This document shows positions 40,103 to 47,949 of a DNA stretch of 50,547 nt, one piece after another. A program made the position numbers and the translations under genes. Numbering within the stretch: the first letter of the stretch is position 1; every line of letters begins with the position of its first letter. The DNA comes from Mycobacterium sp. (GTDB lineage: Bacteria; Actinomycetota; Actinomycetes; Mycobacteriales; Mycobacteriaceae), in the NCBI RefSeq assembly GCF_025965855.1, contig NZ_JAOPWB010000201.1:1-50547 (forward strand), read 5' to 3'. The notes under the pieces were generated by a model. That model saw only the letters and a program-made list of their open reading frames with translations, was not told the DNA's origin and did not search any database.

Positions 40103-41119
40103 CTAGAAATGCAGCGCGGTGAACCGCCAGTCCAGCACCGGGCGGTCGGGCTCGCCGACCGCATAGACCAGCGACCGCAGCCCGAGCACTCCGCCGTGGT
40201 CGGTCGGCCGGGCGGTTTCGACGTGCAACTCGCTGTACAGGGTGTCGCCCTCGCGCACCGGGCCGGTGTGATCGCAGGACTCCCAGCCCAGGACCGTCGC
40301 CAGGTTGGGCAGCAGCCTGCTGGCCTGCGCGAGCGCCAGCCCGATGGTGTGTCCGCCGTACACCAGCCGGCCACTGCCGACCCGCGAATCATGATGTGTG
40401 GCGGCGATGTTCAGGGTGAGCCGGGCGAGTTCGGGCGCGCAGCTGACCACATCGCCCGTGCTGCGCAGCACCGCACCCGCCAGGGCGGGGTCGAAACGCG
40501 GGCCCGGCACCTTGTTTCGGAACACGTCGGCGTCCCACTGGGCGGTCGGATCGTGGGCCGGGCCGGGCACGTCGGCGCCGATCGTGGATAGATCGTCGTC
40601 GGGAGCCTCCGATCCGTCCCTGTCGGGGTTGTGGTCCGGGCCGGCCGGCAGCATGGCGCACCGATAGAAGTCGAGCACCAACCGGTCGGCCTGGTCGATC
40701 GTGATCATCCGCAGCGCCGCCATGCCCGTCGGGGCCCGGCCCGGCTTCGGCGAATTGGCCCGCAGTCCAACCACTTCCGTGCGGGTGTACAGCGAGTTGC
40801 CGATGACCGGGAATCGGTGAAAGGTGAGGCCGCGGTAGAACAGGTTCGCCTTGACCCGCTGGGTGGCCAGCGTCGACTGCCCGATCGCGACGTCGCAGAC
40901 CAGGGCCGGATGCGCCAGCGGCCCCGGCGCGCCGGTCACCGCCGCACACAGGTCGGCGTTCAGGGACAGCCGCAACCGATCGCCCACGATCGCCTGATGC
41001 GCGGCGGCCATCCCCGCCGACAGCGTCATCGCCGGTGCCCAGTCGAAGACGTCGCCCACCGCGAGATCGTCGAAGTAGGGGCCGCCCTCGCGCATCCGCG
41101 CATACCCGTCGCTAGTCAC
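40103..41119 (-). CDS. Double hotdog MaoC-like hydratase (Rv0216 homologue)
   Basis: A 338-residue protein, matching the length of M. tuberculosis Rv0216, whose crystal structure showed a double hotdog fold related to R-specific enoyl-CoA hydratases. The first domain contains GGPYFDDLAVGDVFDWAP, the second RLVYGGHTIGLALAQASR, which carries the hydratase-like helix. The GTG at 41119 is chosen because upstream codons are not family-like. It heads an operon with a CoA-transferase 22 bases downstream. Pairing of a MaoC-like hydratase with a class III CoA-transferase recalls mesaconyl-CoA chemistry, but that is inference. It is divergent from fadE3. Confidence 0.9.
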   Translation of the reverse strand: MTSDGYARMREGGPYFDDLAVGDVFDWAPAMTLSAGMAAAHQAIVGDRLRLSLNADLCAAVTGAPGPLAHPALVCDVAIGQSTLATQRVKANLFYRGLTFHRFPVIGNSLYTRTEVVGLRANSPKPGRAPTGMAALRMITIDQADRLVLDFYRCAMLPAGPDHNPDRDGSEAPDDDLSTIGADVPGPAHDPTAQWDADVFRNKVPGPRFDPALAGAVLRSTGDVVSCAPELARLTLNIAATHHDSRVGSGRLVYGGHTIGLALAQASRLLPNLATVLGWESCDHTGPVREGDTLYSELHVETARPTDHGGVLGLRSLVYAVGEPDRPVLDWRFTALHF

Positions 41120-41177
41120 AACGCCACATGCTGGCAGGCTGTCGGATCGGGGGTCAACGCAGGAGGCTGGGCGTGGG

Positions 41178-42335
41178 GTGAACGACGAAGAAGACATGCT
41201 GGTCGCCACGGTGCGGGCGTTCATCGACCGCGACGTCAAACCCAGCGTCCGCGAGGTCGAGCACGCCAACACCTACCCCGGGGCGTGGATCGACCAGATG
41301 AAGCGGATCGGCATCTACGGCCTGGCCGTTCCCGAGGAATACGGCGGGTCACCGGTGTCGATGCCGTGCTACGTGCGGGTCACCGAGGAGCTGGCCCGCG
41401 GCTGGATGAGCCTGGCCGGCGCGATGGGAGGGCACACCGTGGTGGCCAAGTTGCTGACGCTGTTCGGCACCGCGGAGCAGAAGCGGGCCTACCTGCCGCC
41501 GATGGCCACCGGCGAGCTGCGGGCCACGATGGCGTTGACGGAGCCCGGCGGCGGCTCGGACCTGCAGAACATGACGACGACCGCTGTGCCCTTTGGCGAA
41601 GCCGGCGCCCCTGGCGGTTTGGTCATCAACGGTTCCAAGACCTGGATCAGCAACGCGCGCCGGTCCGGGCTGATCGCGCTGCTGTGCAAGACCGACCCGA
41701 ACGCCACGCCGCGCCACGCGGGCATCTCGATCGTGCTCGTCGAGCACGGGCCGGGTATGACGGTCTCGCGGGACCTACCCAAGCTGGGTTACAAGGGCGT
41801 CGAGTCCTGCGAGCTGTCGTTCGACAACTTCCGTGCGCCGGCGTCGGCGGTGCTGGGCGGCCGGGTGGGCGAGGGCTTTGCGCAAATGATGAAGGGGCTC
41901 GAGACGGGCCGCATCCAGGTGGCCGCCCGGGCCCTGGGCGTCGCGACGGCGGCGCTCGAGGACGCGCTGGCCTACGCGCAGCAGCGGGAAAGCTTCGGGC
42001 GGCCGATTTGGAAACATCAGTCGATAGGCAACTACCTGGCGGACATGGCGACCAAGCTCACCGCCGCCCGTCAGCTCACCCGCTATGCCGCCGAGCGCTA
42101 CGACAGCGGCGAACGCTGCGACATGGAGGCCGGGATGGCCAAGCTGTTCGCCTCCGAGACCGCAATGGAGATCGCGCTGAACGCCGTGCGCATCCACGGC
42201 GGCTACGGCTACTCCACCGAGTACGACGTCGAACGCTACTTCCGCGACGCGCCGCTGATGATCGTGGGCGAGGGCACCAACGAGATCCAGCGCAATGTGA
42301 TCGCCGCGCAGCTGGTCGCCCGCGGCGGGATCTGA
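41178..42335 (+). CDS. fadE3: Acyl-CoA dehydrogenase FadE3 (Rv0215c homologue)
   Basis: A 385-residue acyl-CoA dehydrogenase with the classical three-domain layout. LTEPGGGSDLQNM is the FAD and substrate motif, TWISNA the following flavin strand, and the C-terminal helix has RIHGGYGYSTEYDVERYFRD and GEGTNEIQ, where the acid of the E-G-T motif lies at the position of a catalytic base. It starts at GTG with AGGAGG 11 bases upstream. It is divergent from the Rv0216 homologue and is the first beta-oxidation step beside the fadD4 and crotonase genes nearby. Chain specificity is not visible. Confidence 0.94.
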   Translation: MNDEEDMLVATVRAFIDRDVKPSVREVEHANTYPGAWIDQMKRIGIYGLAVPEEYGGSPVSMPCYVRVTEELARGWMSLAGAMGGHTVVAKLLTLFGTAEQKRAYLPPMATGELRATMALTEPGGGSDLQNMTTTAVPFGEAGAPGGLVINGSKTWISNARRSGLIALLCKTDPNATPRHAGISIVLVEHGPGMTVSRDLPKLGYKGVESCELSFDNFRAPASAVLGGRVGEGFAQMMKGLETGRIQVAARALGVATAALEDALAYAQQRESFGRPIWKHQSIGNYLADMATKLTAARQLTRYAAERYDSGERCDMEAGMAKLFASETAMEIALNAVRIHGGYGYSTEYDVERYFRDAPLMIVGEGTNEIQRNVIAAQLVARGGI

Positions 42336-42369
42336 AGCGAATCTCCCGGCCTGACGTCGGCGTGTGCTG

Positions 42370-42375
42370 TATATT
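42370..42375 (+). promoter_or_regulatory. Candidate -10 box of the CD225 gene
   Basis: TATATT is a near-ideal -10 hexamer in the 98-base gap after fadE3. It would give a leader of about 50 bases that ends in the strong ribosome site AAGGAGAGG. No clear -35 at standard spacing was found. Confidence 0.4.
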
Positions 42376-42433
42376 TGCCTGACTTCTCACACCAGCGAAG
42401 CGGCGCGGGAGTAACCAAGGAGAGGCAGCTGCC

Positions 42434-42841
42434 ATGAGTTATCCCCAAGGGCCGTACGAGGGTTCCCCAGAATGGCAGGGCCAGCAGCAGCCGGGTTGGC
42501 AGGGCCAGCCGCCGCCCGGATACCCGGTCCCGCAGCAGGGTTGGCCGGCCCAGCGCGAGCCGGACAACTACCTCGTCTGGGCGATCCTGGTCACGGTGCT
42601 GTGCTGCCTCCCGTTCGGGATCGTCTCGATCGTGTACTCCACCAAGGTCTCCGGGCTGTGGGCCCAGGGGCGATACGCCGAGGCACAATCCGCGGCCGAC
42701 AGCGCGAAGAAGTGGGCCATCATCGGCGCGATCGCCGGCGTCGCCGCCTACGTGATTGGCGTCATCCTGTGGTTCGTCTTTTTCGCGGTGGCCATCTCGA
42801 GCATCCCGTCGACGACCACCACCACCTATTCGGGCTTCTGA
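42434..42841 (+). CDS. CD225/dispanin-type small membrane protein
   Basis: A 135-residue protein. The first 45 residues are rich in Pro, Gly and Gln (a disordered cytoplasmic tail). Then comes the CD225 domain: NYLVWAILVTVLCCLPFGIVSI as an intramembrane helix with adjacent cysteines, the conserved VYSTKVSGLWAQGRYAEAQ loop, SAKKWAIIGAIAG, and a second transmembrane helix to about 122. The eukaryotic relatives are the interferon-induced IFITM proteins; bacterial members are unassigned and may affect membrane curvature or protein recruitment. AAGGAGAGG precedes the ATG. Its end overlaps the convergent crotonase by 16 bases. Confidence 0.9.
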   Translation: MSYPQGPYEGSPEWQGQQQPGWQGQPPPGYPVPQQGWPAQREPDNYLVWAILVTVLCCLPFGIVSIVYSTKVSGLWAQGRYAEAQSAADSAKKWAIIGAIAGVAAYVIGVILWFVFFAVAISSIPSTTTTTYSGF

Positions 42842-43815
42842 GCGAGGCCTTGGGCGCCAACGTAAGTCGCGTCCACCAGCCCCCACGCCCGCGCGGTGTC
42901 GGCGCCGACCGACTGCCCGGACAGCACCAGATACGCGGTGCGCCAGCGCCCGATCCGCCGGGTGACGCTGAGGGTTCCGCCGGCGCCGGGTATCAGGCCG
43001 AGGCCCAATTCGGGTAGGCCGAACACCGAATCGTCGCGCGCCTCAATCCATCCGCAGAACGCCGCCATCTCCAATCCGCTGCCCATCACCCGGCCGTGAA
43101 CCTGCGCGCGGCATGACCGGCCGAGCCGGGCGGCCAACGCGTCGAGCGCCAGCGCGGGGCTGTGGCGGGTGCGGGCCAGGTGCGCGCTCGCCGGGTCGGC
43201 GAAGGTGCCGAATTCCGCGAGGTCCCCGCCGCTGCAAAACGATGGACCGTTGCCGCTCAACACGATCCCGGTAACCGAGGGATCCAGCTGAGCGACGGTC
43301 AGCGCCTCGAGCAACGCGCCCCGCGCATCGGTGGAAAACGCGTTGTGGCGTTGCGGCCGGTTGAAGGTGATCCGCAGCGTGTCGCCCTCACGCCGCGCCA
43401 GCACCGGGTCGGCGATGTCGGGCACGCGGGCCGGACCGCGTTCGGCCAGCCACCGCCCGAACTCCGGGCCGGCCTGCAGGGTCGAGTAGGCCAGCGACTC
43501 GGTCACCACCCCGGCCAGCGTCGGGCCGCGGGGGTCGACCGCGCGCAGGACGTCGTCGCACACGCGGCTGGCGTGCGGCCAACGCCGGCAGCGCTGCGTC
43601 AGCTCGGCCAGGGCCTCGGGCACCGAATCGACCGTGACCGCCCTGCGATCGGAGCACGCGTCCTCGGTCAGCGTGAAAGTCGCGGCCTGAAGCCAGTATT
43701 CGTCCCGGGCGATATCCGCGGCCGAGCCTACGGCGACGACCACTCCGGGCGGTGACGCCGGCTCCGGTTCAGGACCGGCCTCCATCGCGCTCGACAGGTC
43801 CACCACCCGCAGCAT
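42826..43815 (-). CDS. Crotonase-fold enoyl-CoA hydratase/isomerase with N-terminal extension
   Basis: A 329-residue protein. The crotonase domain occupies about residues 140-320: RITFNRPQRHNAFS, the oxyanion loop SFCSGGDLAEF, GSGLEMAAFCGWIEA, and FGLPELGLGLIPGAGG. The first catalytic glutamate (in LPELG) is kept, while the second is replaced near TAYLVLSGQ, which fits an isomerase or another crotonase reaction better than hydration. The first 135 residues form an extra domain I do not recognise. The gene begins three bases after the fadD4 stop, so it is the second gene of a fadD4 operon. Confidence 0.88.
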   Translation of the reverse strand: MLRVVDLSSAMEAGPEPEPASPPGVVVAVGSAADIARDEYWLQAATFTLTEDACSDRRAVTVDSVPEALAELTQRCRRWPHASRVCDDVLRAVDPRGPTLAGVVTESLAYSTLQAGPEFGRWLAERGPARVPDIADPVLARREGDTLRITFNRPQRHNAFSTDARGALLEALTVAQLDPSVTGIVLSGNGPSFCSGGDLAEFGTFADPASAHLARTRHSPALALDALAARLGRSCRAQVHGRVMGSGLEMAAFCGWIEARDDSVFGLPELGLGLIPGAGGTLSVTRRIGRWRTAYLVLSGQSVGADTARAWGLVDATYVGAQGLAQKPE

Positions 43816-43818
43816 CGG

Positions 43819-45348
43819 TCACACCGAGTACTTCTCGATCAGCCCGTTCTTGTAGAGCTTTCCGGTGTCGGTGCGCGGCAGCTGCGCCTCGAAGGCGATC
43901 GAGCGCGGGCATTTGTAGTGCGCCAAGCGGTCCCGCAGCCATGCGGTCAGCTCGTCGGCAAACCCATCGGTGGCATCGGCCGGGTCGACGGTCTGCACGG
44001 CCGCCACGACGCGCTGACCCATCTCGTCGTCGGGAACGCCAAACACCGCGGCGTCCAACACCTTCGGGTGGGTGACCAGAAGGTTCTCGGTCTCTTGCGG
44101 GTAGATGTTCACCCCGCCGGAGATGATCATGTGGTGGCGCCGGTCGGTCAGGTACAGGTAACCCTCGTCGTCGAGATAGCCGACGTCGCCGACCGTCACC
44201 CAGCCGTGCGTGCCGCGCGAGGCGGCGGTTTTCGTCGGGTCGTTGAGGTATTCGAAGGAGTACCCGCCCTCGAAGTAGAGCTCGCCGGGCTGGCCCGGTG
44301 GCAGCTCGGTGCCGTCCTCGCCGAGGATGTGAATCGCGCCCAGCATGGGTTTGCCGACCGAACCCGGGTGCGCCAGCCACTCCTCGGCGCTGATCAACGT
44401 CGACCCGATGGCCTCCGAGGACGCGTAATACTCGTCGACGATCGGACCCCACCAGTCGATCATCTGCTTCTTGATCTCCATCGGGCACGGCGCGGCGGCG
44501 TGCATCACCCGCTGCAGGCTGGACAGGTCGTACGAATCACGAACGGCTGCGGGCAGTTTCAGCATCCGGGTGAACATGGCAGGCACGAACTGGCCGTGGG
44601 TCACCCGATAACGCTGGATCGCGTCCAGCGTTCCCTCGGGGTCGAACTTCTCCAGGACGACCGTGGTGATGCCGTCGGCCTGCGCGCTCATCGACCACAC
44701 CGACGGCGCCGTGTGGTAGAGCGGGGCCGGGCTCAGATAGATCGACTCGGGGGTCATCCAGAACCCGATCAGCGCCGCCATCATGCCCGGCGCCTCGGCG
44801 GGCGGGACGTGCGGCAGTTCGCGTTTGATGCCCTTGGGCCGGCCGGTGGTCCCCGACGAATACTGCAGCAGGTCGCCCTCAATCTCGTCGTCGATCGGGG
44901 TATCCGGTTGGCGGGCAACGCATTCCGGATAGCGCTCCCAATTCGGCAGGTCGCCTGGCGAAACAGGGCCGGCGATCATCAGCAGGCCCGGCAGCCCGTC
45001 CGGCAGGTGTTCTCCCAGTTGCACAAGCGTGTCGCGCAACGCCGCCGAACCGATGATGGCCTTGGCGCTGCTGTTGTCGACGATGTAGGCGGCCTCGGCC
45101 GCGGTCAGGTGGGTGTTGATCGGCACGTAGTACAAACCGCTGCGTCGCGCCGCCCACATCACCGCGTGGATGTGCTCGTTGTTCTCCATCAGGATCGCGA
45201 CGGTGTCCCCCTCGCGCAGTCCGGCCTGGCGAAACCGATGCGCCAGCCGATTGGCGCGGGATTCCAGGTCGTCGAAGGTGACGACCGTGCCGGCCGGGTA
45301 GAGGATGACAGCAGGTTTGTCGGCGCCGATATGGGGGCGAATCTGCAT
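43819..45348 (-). CDS. fadD4: Acyl-CoA ligase FadD4 (Rv0214 homologue)
   Basis: A 509-residue AMP-dependent ligase. The ATP loop is YSSGTTGRPKGIK at about 168-180, EYYASSEAIG forms the adenine motif, YLTDRRHHMIISGG the hinge region, and the catalytic lysine is in TDTGKLYKNG near the C-terminus. It would activate a carboxylic acid as acyl-CoA in the cytoplasm. The ATG lacks a Shine-Dalgarno sequence and follows the -10-like TACAGT by six bases, implying a leaderless mRNA. The crotonase gene follows after three bases, so ligase and crotonase act on the same acid, presumably with FadE3 nearby. Confidence 0.94.
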   Translation of the reverse strand: MQIRPHIGADKPAVILYPAGTVVTFDDLESRANRLAHRFRQAGLREGDTVAILMENNEHIHAVMWAARRSGLYYVPINTHLTAAEAAYIVDNSSAKAIIGSAALRDTLVQLGEHLPDGLPGLLMIAGPVSPGDLPNWERYPECVARQPDTPIDDEIEGDLLQYSSGTTGRPKGIKRELPHVPPAEAPGMMAALIGFWMTPESIYLSPAPLYHTAPSVWSMSAQADGITTVVLEKFDPEGTLDAIQRYRVTHGQFVPAMFTRMLKLPAAVRDSYDLSSLQRVMHAAAPCPMEIKKQMIDWWGPIVDEYYASSEAIGSTLISAEEWLAHPGSVGKPMLGAIHILGEDGTELPPGQPGELYFEGGYSFEYLNDPTKTAASRGTHGWVTVGDVGYLDDEGYLYLTDRRHHMIISGGVNIYPQETENLLVTHPKVLDAAVFGVPDDEMGQRVVAAVQTVDPADATDGFADELTAWLRDRLAHYKCPRSIAFEAQLPRTDTGKLYKNGLIEKYSV

Positions 45349-45354
45349 GCGCCG

Positions 45355-45360
45355 ACTGTA
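45355..45360 (-). promoter_or_regulatory. Candidate -10 box for a leaderless fadD4 transcript
   Basis: TACAGT on the minus strand ends six bases before the fadD4 ATG, with the same hexamer and spacing as in front of lipC. There is no ribosome site. Confidence 0.5.
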
Positions 45361-45560
45361 TTACCCGCCCACGGGCCGGCGGCACGTAGGTCACTCTCGG
45401 GCGGTCCTCGCTCGGCATGAAGTCACACCAGTCACAAGAAGTTCGGGGTAGCCCGATCTGCCCCCCTCATAGCGACAATCCGAGGGCATGCGGCAGGACC
45501 GCCGACATCACCGAGAACTGTCGCTGTTAGGCGGGCAAAGACGCGCATGCCCGAACCGCG

Positions 45561-46637
45561 TCAGCGCTCCGGCAGCAGCAGGGCACTGTCACCGAATTCG
45601 TGCCACAGATAGCCTCGTGTGACGGCCTCCCGATAGGCCGCCGCGACCAGGTCCGGGCCCGCAACGGCCTCGAGCAGCAGCAGGTGTGAGGCGCCGGCGT
45701 CATGCCATCCGGTGATCAGGCCGTCGACCACCCGGCCCGGGTGGCCGGGACCGAGCACCAGGTCGGTCCAGCCGGCGGCCGGCCGGACCACGCCGAGCGC
45801 GTCCGCGGCCGACTCCAGCGCGCGGGTGACGGTGGTGCCTACGGCGATCACCCTGCTGCCGGCAGCGCGCGCCGAATTCACCATCCGCGCGGTGGCCGCC
45901 GGCACCTCGAACGGCTCGGGAGTCGGTGGCTCGCCCGCTTCCGCCGACGACACCCCGGCGTGCAGCGTGATCGGCGCGATCCCAATCCCGGTGGAGACCA
46001 GGGCGGTTACCAGCTCGGTGCTGAAAGGCCGCGCCGCGCTGGGCATTTCAGCGCTGCCGGCGGATCGCGCGAACACGGTCTGGTAGTAGCGCAGCGGCCA
46101 TGGGCGCGGCACGTATGCGTACCGGATCGGCCGCCCGTGCCGCGCGAGGTACGAGCCGACAGCGCCTGCCGGACCCTCCAGGATCGCCCGCGCCGTCCAC
46201 AGCCGTGCGCCCTCGACCCCGGGTTCCGGGTAGGACGACCCGATGACGAGCGCCGCGCCGCCGGGCATGTCGACGCGTTCGCCGGGCCGGACGTCGGTCA
46301 GGTGTCCGGCCGCGTCCACCGCGGGCCGCAGTTCCACCACCCAGGCCTTTTCGGCGCGCGGCGTCGAGAAGTGCACGGTGATTTCCTGGCCGCCGCGGCG
46401 GCCGTCGACCGCGGCGGGCATCGTGGCGGAGTTGTTCACCACCAGGAGATCGCCCGGTCGCAGGTAGTCACCAAGGTCGGCGAAGCGGGCGTGGCTTACC
46501 CCGCCCGGGCGGGCGACCAGCAGCCTGACCGCGTCGCGGGCCACGCCGTGGGCTTCGGGCGGCTCGATGGCGTCGGAGCCCGGGGGGCGGTCGAAGTGCG
46601 TCCGCGGCCGCGCCGCGAGGGTCCTGGAAACAGTCAT
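45561..46637 (-). CDS. QueA-like S-adenosylmethionine:tRNA ribosyltransferase-isomerase homologue
   Basis: A 358-residue homologue of QueA, which in queuosine synthesis transfers and isomerises the ribosyl group of SAM onto preQ1 in tRNA. Family segments are recognisable: LGDYLRPGDLLVVNNSATMPA (about 60-80; QueA has GDLLVLNDT), RYAYVPRPWPLRYYQTVFA, ITLHAGVSS, SRVIAVGTTVTRALESA, VDGLITGWHDAGASHLLLLEA and the GDSALLL end. Key motifs deviate (NDT to NNS, NFHLP to GWHDA), so the substrate may differ. Its ATG overlaps the SDR stop (ATGA). No tgt or preQ1 genes are in the window. Its pairing with an SDR and a SoxR regulator hints at a redox-related role. Confidence 0.85.
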   Translation of the reverse strand: MTVSRTLAARPRTHFDRPPGSDAIEPPEAHGVARDAVRLLVARPGGVSHARFADLGDYLRPGDLLVVNNSATMPAAVDGRRGGQEITVHFSTPRAEKAWVVELRPAVDAAGHLTDVRPGERVDMPGGAALVIGSSYPEPGVEGARLWTARAILEGPAGAVGSYLARHGRPIRYAYVPRPWPLRYYQTVFARSAGSAEMPSAARPFSTELVTALVSTGIGIAPITLHAGVSSAEAGEPPTPEPFEVPAATARMVNSARAAGSRVIAVGTTVTRALESAADALGVVRPAAGWTDLVLGPGHPGRVVDGLITGWHDAGASHLLLLEAVAGPDLVAAAYREAVTRGYLWHEFGDSALLLPER

Positions 46638-47350
46638 CGCCACGCTCCGGATAGCGCCAGGTCCGCCGCCCGGTAACGACCGGCGGCGGGCCGGGTGTCC
46701 AGCAGGCGCAGCAATGCCGGGACCTTCGCCTCCGGCTCGGCGCGGTCGGAGATGTCCTCGCCGGGAAACGCGGCCTGGTGCATCTCGGTCCGCATGTCGC
46801 CCGGGTCGAAGGCGTAAACGCTGACGGCCGGCGCCTCGGCCGCCAGGACGGCCGACAGCTGATCCAACGCGGCCTTCGACGAGCCGTATCCGCCCCAGCC
46901 CGGGTACGGCTCGACGGCGGCGTCGGATGACAGGTTGACGATCACCCCCGCGTTGTCGGTCAGCGCCGGCAGCGCCGCCTGGATCAGCGCCAGCGGGGCG
47001 AACACGTTGCTCTGGTAGACGGCCCACAACTCGCCCGCCGGGTAGTCGGCGAGCACCGGCTGCGGGCTGGGCCCCAGCCGGCTGGCGTTGTTCACCAGCA
47101 GGCGAAGTGGACCGGCCTCGATCGCGGCCGCGACCAGCGCGTCACGGTGCGGCGCGTCGGTTACGTCGCCCGGCAATGCGATCAATCGCGACGAATTAAG
47201 CTCCGCGGCAGTGGTTTTCAGATCGGAGGCACGGCGGGCGTCGGCGACGACGGCCCACCCACGGTCGAGCAGGGCGGCCGTCACCGCCCTGCCGAACCCG
47301 CGGGAGGCGCCGGTGACAATGGCAACGGGACGGGCTTGAAATTGGGTCAT
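46634..47350 (-). CDS. Short-chain dehydrogenase/reductase under a SoxR-type promoter
   Basis: A 238-residue classical SDR. The cofactor motif is TGASRGFG at 13-20, followed by the NNAS motif, the catalytic serine in IVNLSSD, and YGSSK as the YxxxK pair. An arginine after the second strand (DARR) suggests NADPH. The ATG has no ribosome site, but a -10-like CAGTAT ends six bases upstream, a -35 TTGACT lies 19 bases before that, and a SoxR-like dyad fills the spacer. It is the first gene of a coupled pair with the QueA-like gene. The substrate could be a quinone or redox-active xenobiotic, by analogy to SoxR regulons. Confidence 0.92.
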   Translation of the reverse strand: MTQFQARPVAIVTGASRGFGRAVTAALLDRGWAVVADARRASDLKTTAAELNSSRLIALPGDVTDAPHRDALVAAAIEAGPLRLLVNNASRLGPSPQPVLADYPAGELWAVYQSNVFAPLALIQAALPALTDNAGVIVNLSSDAAVEPYPGWGGYGSSKAALDQLSAVLAAEAPAVSVYAFDPGDMRTEMHQAAFPGEDISDRAEPEAKVPALLRLLDTRPAAGRYRAADLALSGAWR

Positions 47351-47356
47351 ATGGCC

Positions 47357-47387
47357 ATACTGATAGTTGAAGTAAACTTTAAGTCAA
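47357..47387 (-). promoter_or_regulatory. SoxR-type promoter of the SDR operon
   Basis: Read on the minus strand: -35 TTGACT (47387-47382), a 19-base spacer, -10 CAGTAT (47362-47357), then six bases to the SDR ATG. The dyad TTAAAGT-TT-ACTTCAA (47382-47367, one mismatch) fills the spacer and has the core AAGTNNACTT seen in the E. coli soxS operator. An overlong 19-bp spacer around a dyad is the hallmark of MerR-family activation. On the plus strand TAAACT (47373-47378) inside the dyad could be the -10 of soxR, implying autoregulation. Confidence 0.65.
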
Positions 47388-47409
47388 GTCCCCAATTCGA
47401 GGAGACCAC

Positions 47410-47877
47410 ATGGACAAACGGGATCTGTTCACCGTCAGCGAGATAGCCCGCCGCAGCGGCTTCGCCGCCTCGGCGATCCGGTTCTACGAGAGCCAGGGCC
47501 TCATCACGGGGACCCGGACCGCCGGCGGCCAGCGCCGATTCGAGCGGCAGATGCTGCGGCGCCTGGCCTTCATCAAGGCCGCCCGCAACGTCGGGCTGAG
47601 CCTGGATGAGATCGCCGACGCGCTGGCGACACTTCCGGACGGCCGCACCCCGACCCGCGCCGACTGGGGCCGGCTGTCCAAAACCTGGCGCGCGCGCCTC
47701 GACGACCAGATCGCCGGGTTGATCGCGCTGCGCGACAACCTCGACTCGTGCATCGGCTGCGGGTGCCTGTCACTGAAGCGCTGCGCCATCTCCAATCCGG
47801 GCGACCTGGCGGCCGGCGCCGGAGCCGGCGCGGTGTACCTGCCGAGATCGCTACGACGACCGGCGATTAGCGGCTAG
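47410..47877 (+). CDS. soxR: Redox-sensitive MerR-family activator SoxR
   Basis: A 155-residue MerR-family protein. The winged HTH is at the N-terminus (FTVSEIARRSGFAASAIRFYE, positions 7-27; GGQRR wing at 39-43), a dimerisation helix follows, and CIGCGCLSLKRC holds Cys114, Cys117, Cys119 and Cys125, the four ligands of the [2Fe-2S] sensor in SoxR. GAGGAG precedes the ATG. In actinomycetes SoxR answers redox-active small molecules and switches on oxidoreductases. It is divergent from the SDR/QueA-like operon across a 59-base gap containing the operator, and converges on pckA across a bidirectional terminator. No counterpart lies here in M. tuberculosis. Confidence 0.94.
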   Translation: MDKRDLFTVSEIARRSGFAASAIRFYESQGLITGTRTAGGQRRFERQMLRRLAFIKAARNVGLSLDEIADALATLPDGRTPTRADWGRLSKTWRARLDDQIAGLIALRDNLDSCIGCGCLSLKRCAISNPGDLAAGAGAGAVYLPRSLRRPAISG

Positions 47878-47889
47878 GGCCCAGCTCGC

Positions 47890-47947
47890 CGAGCAGACGC
47901 AAAAGCCCCCGATTCCGGTCCGGAACGGGGGCTTTTGCATCTGCTCG
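47890..47947. terminator. Nested hairpin, bidirectional terminator between soxR and pckA
   Basis: The core is a perfect 13-bp stem (GCAAAAGCCCCCG at 47899-47911 with CGGGGGCTTTTGC at 47926-47938). Inside lies a second dyad TTCCGG-T-CCGGAA (47913-47925) after one bulged base. Outside, eight more pairs extend the stem after one mismatch (47890-47897 with 47940-47947). T-runs on both strands within the stem fit a terminator serving both convergent genes. Confidence 0.85.
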
Positions 47948-47949
47948 CG

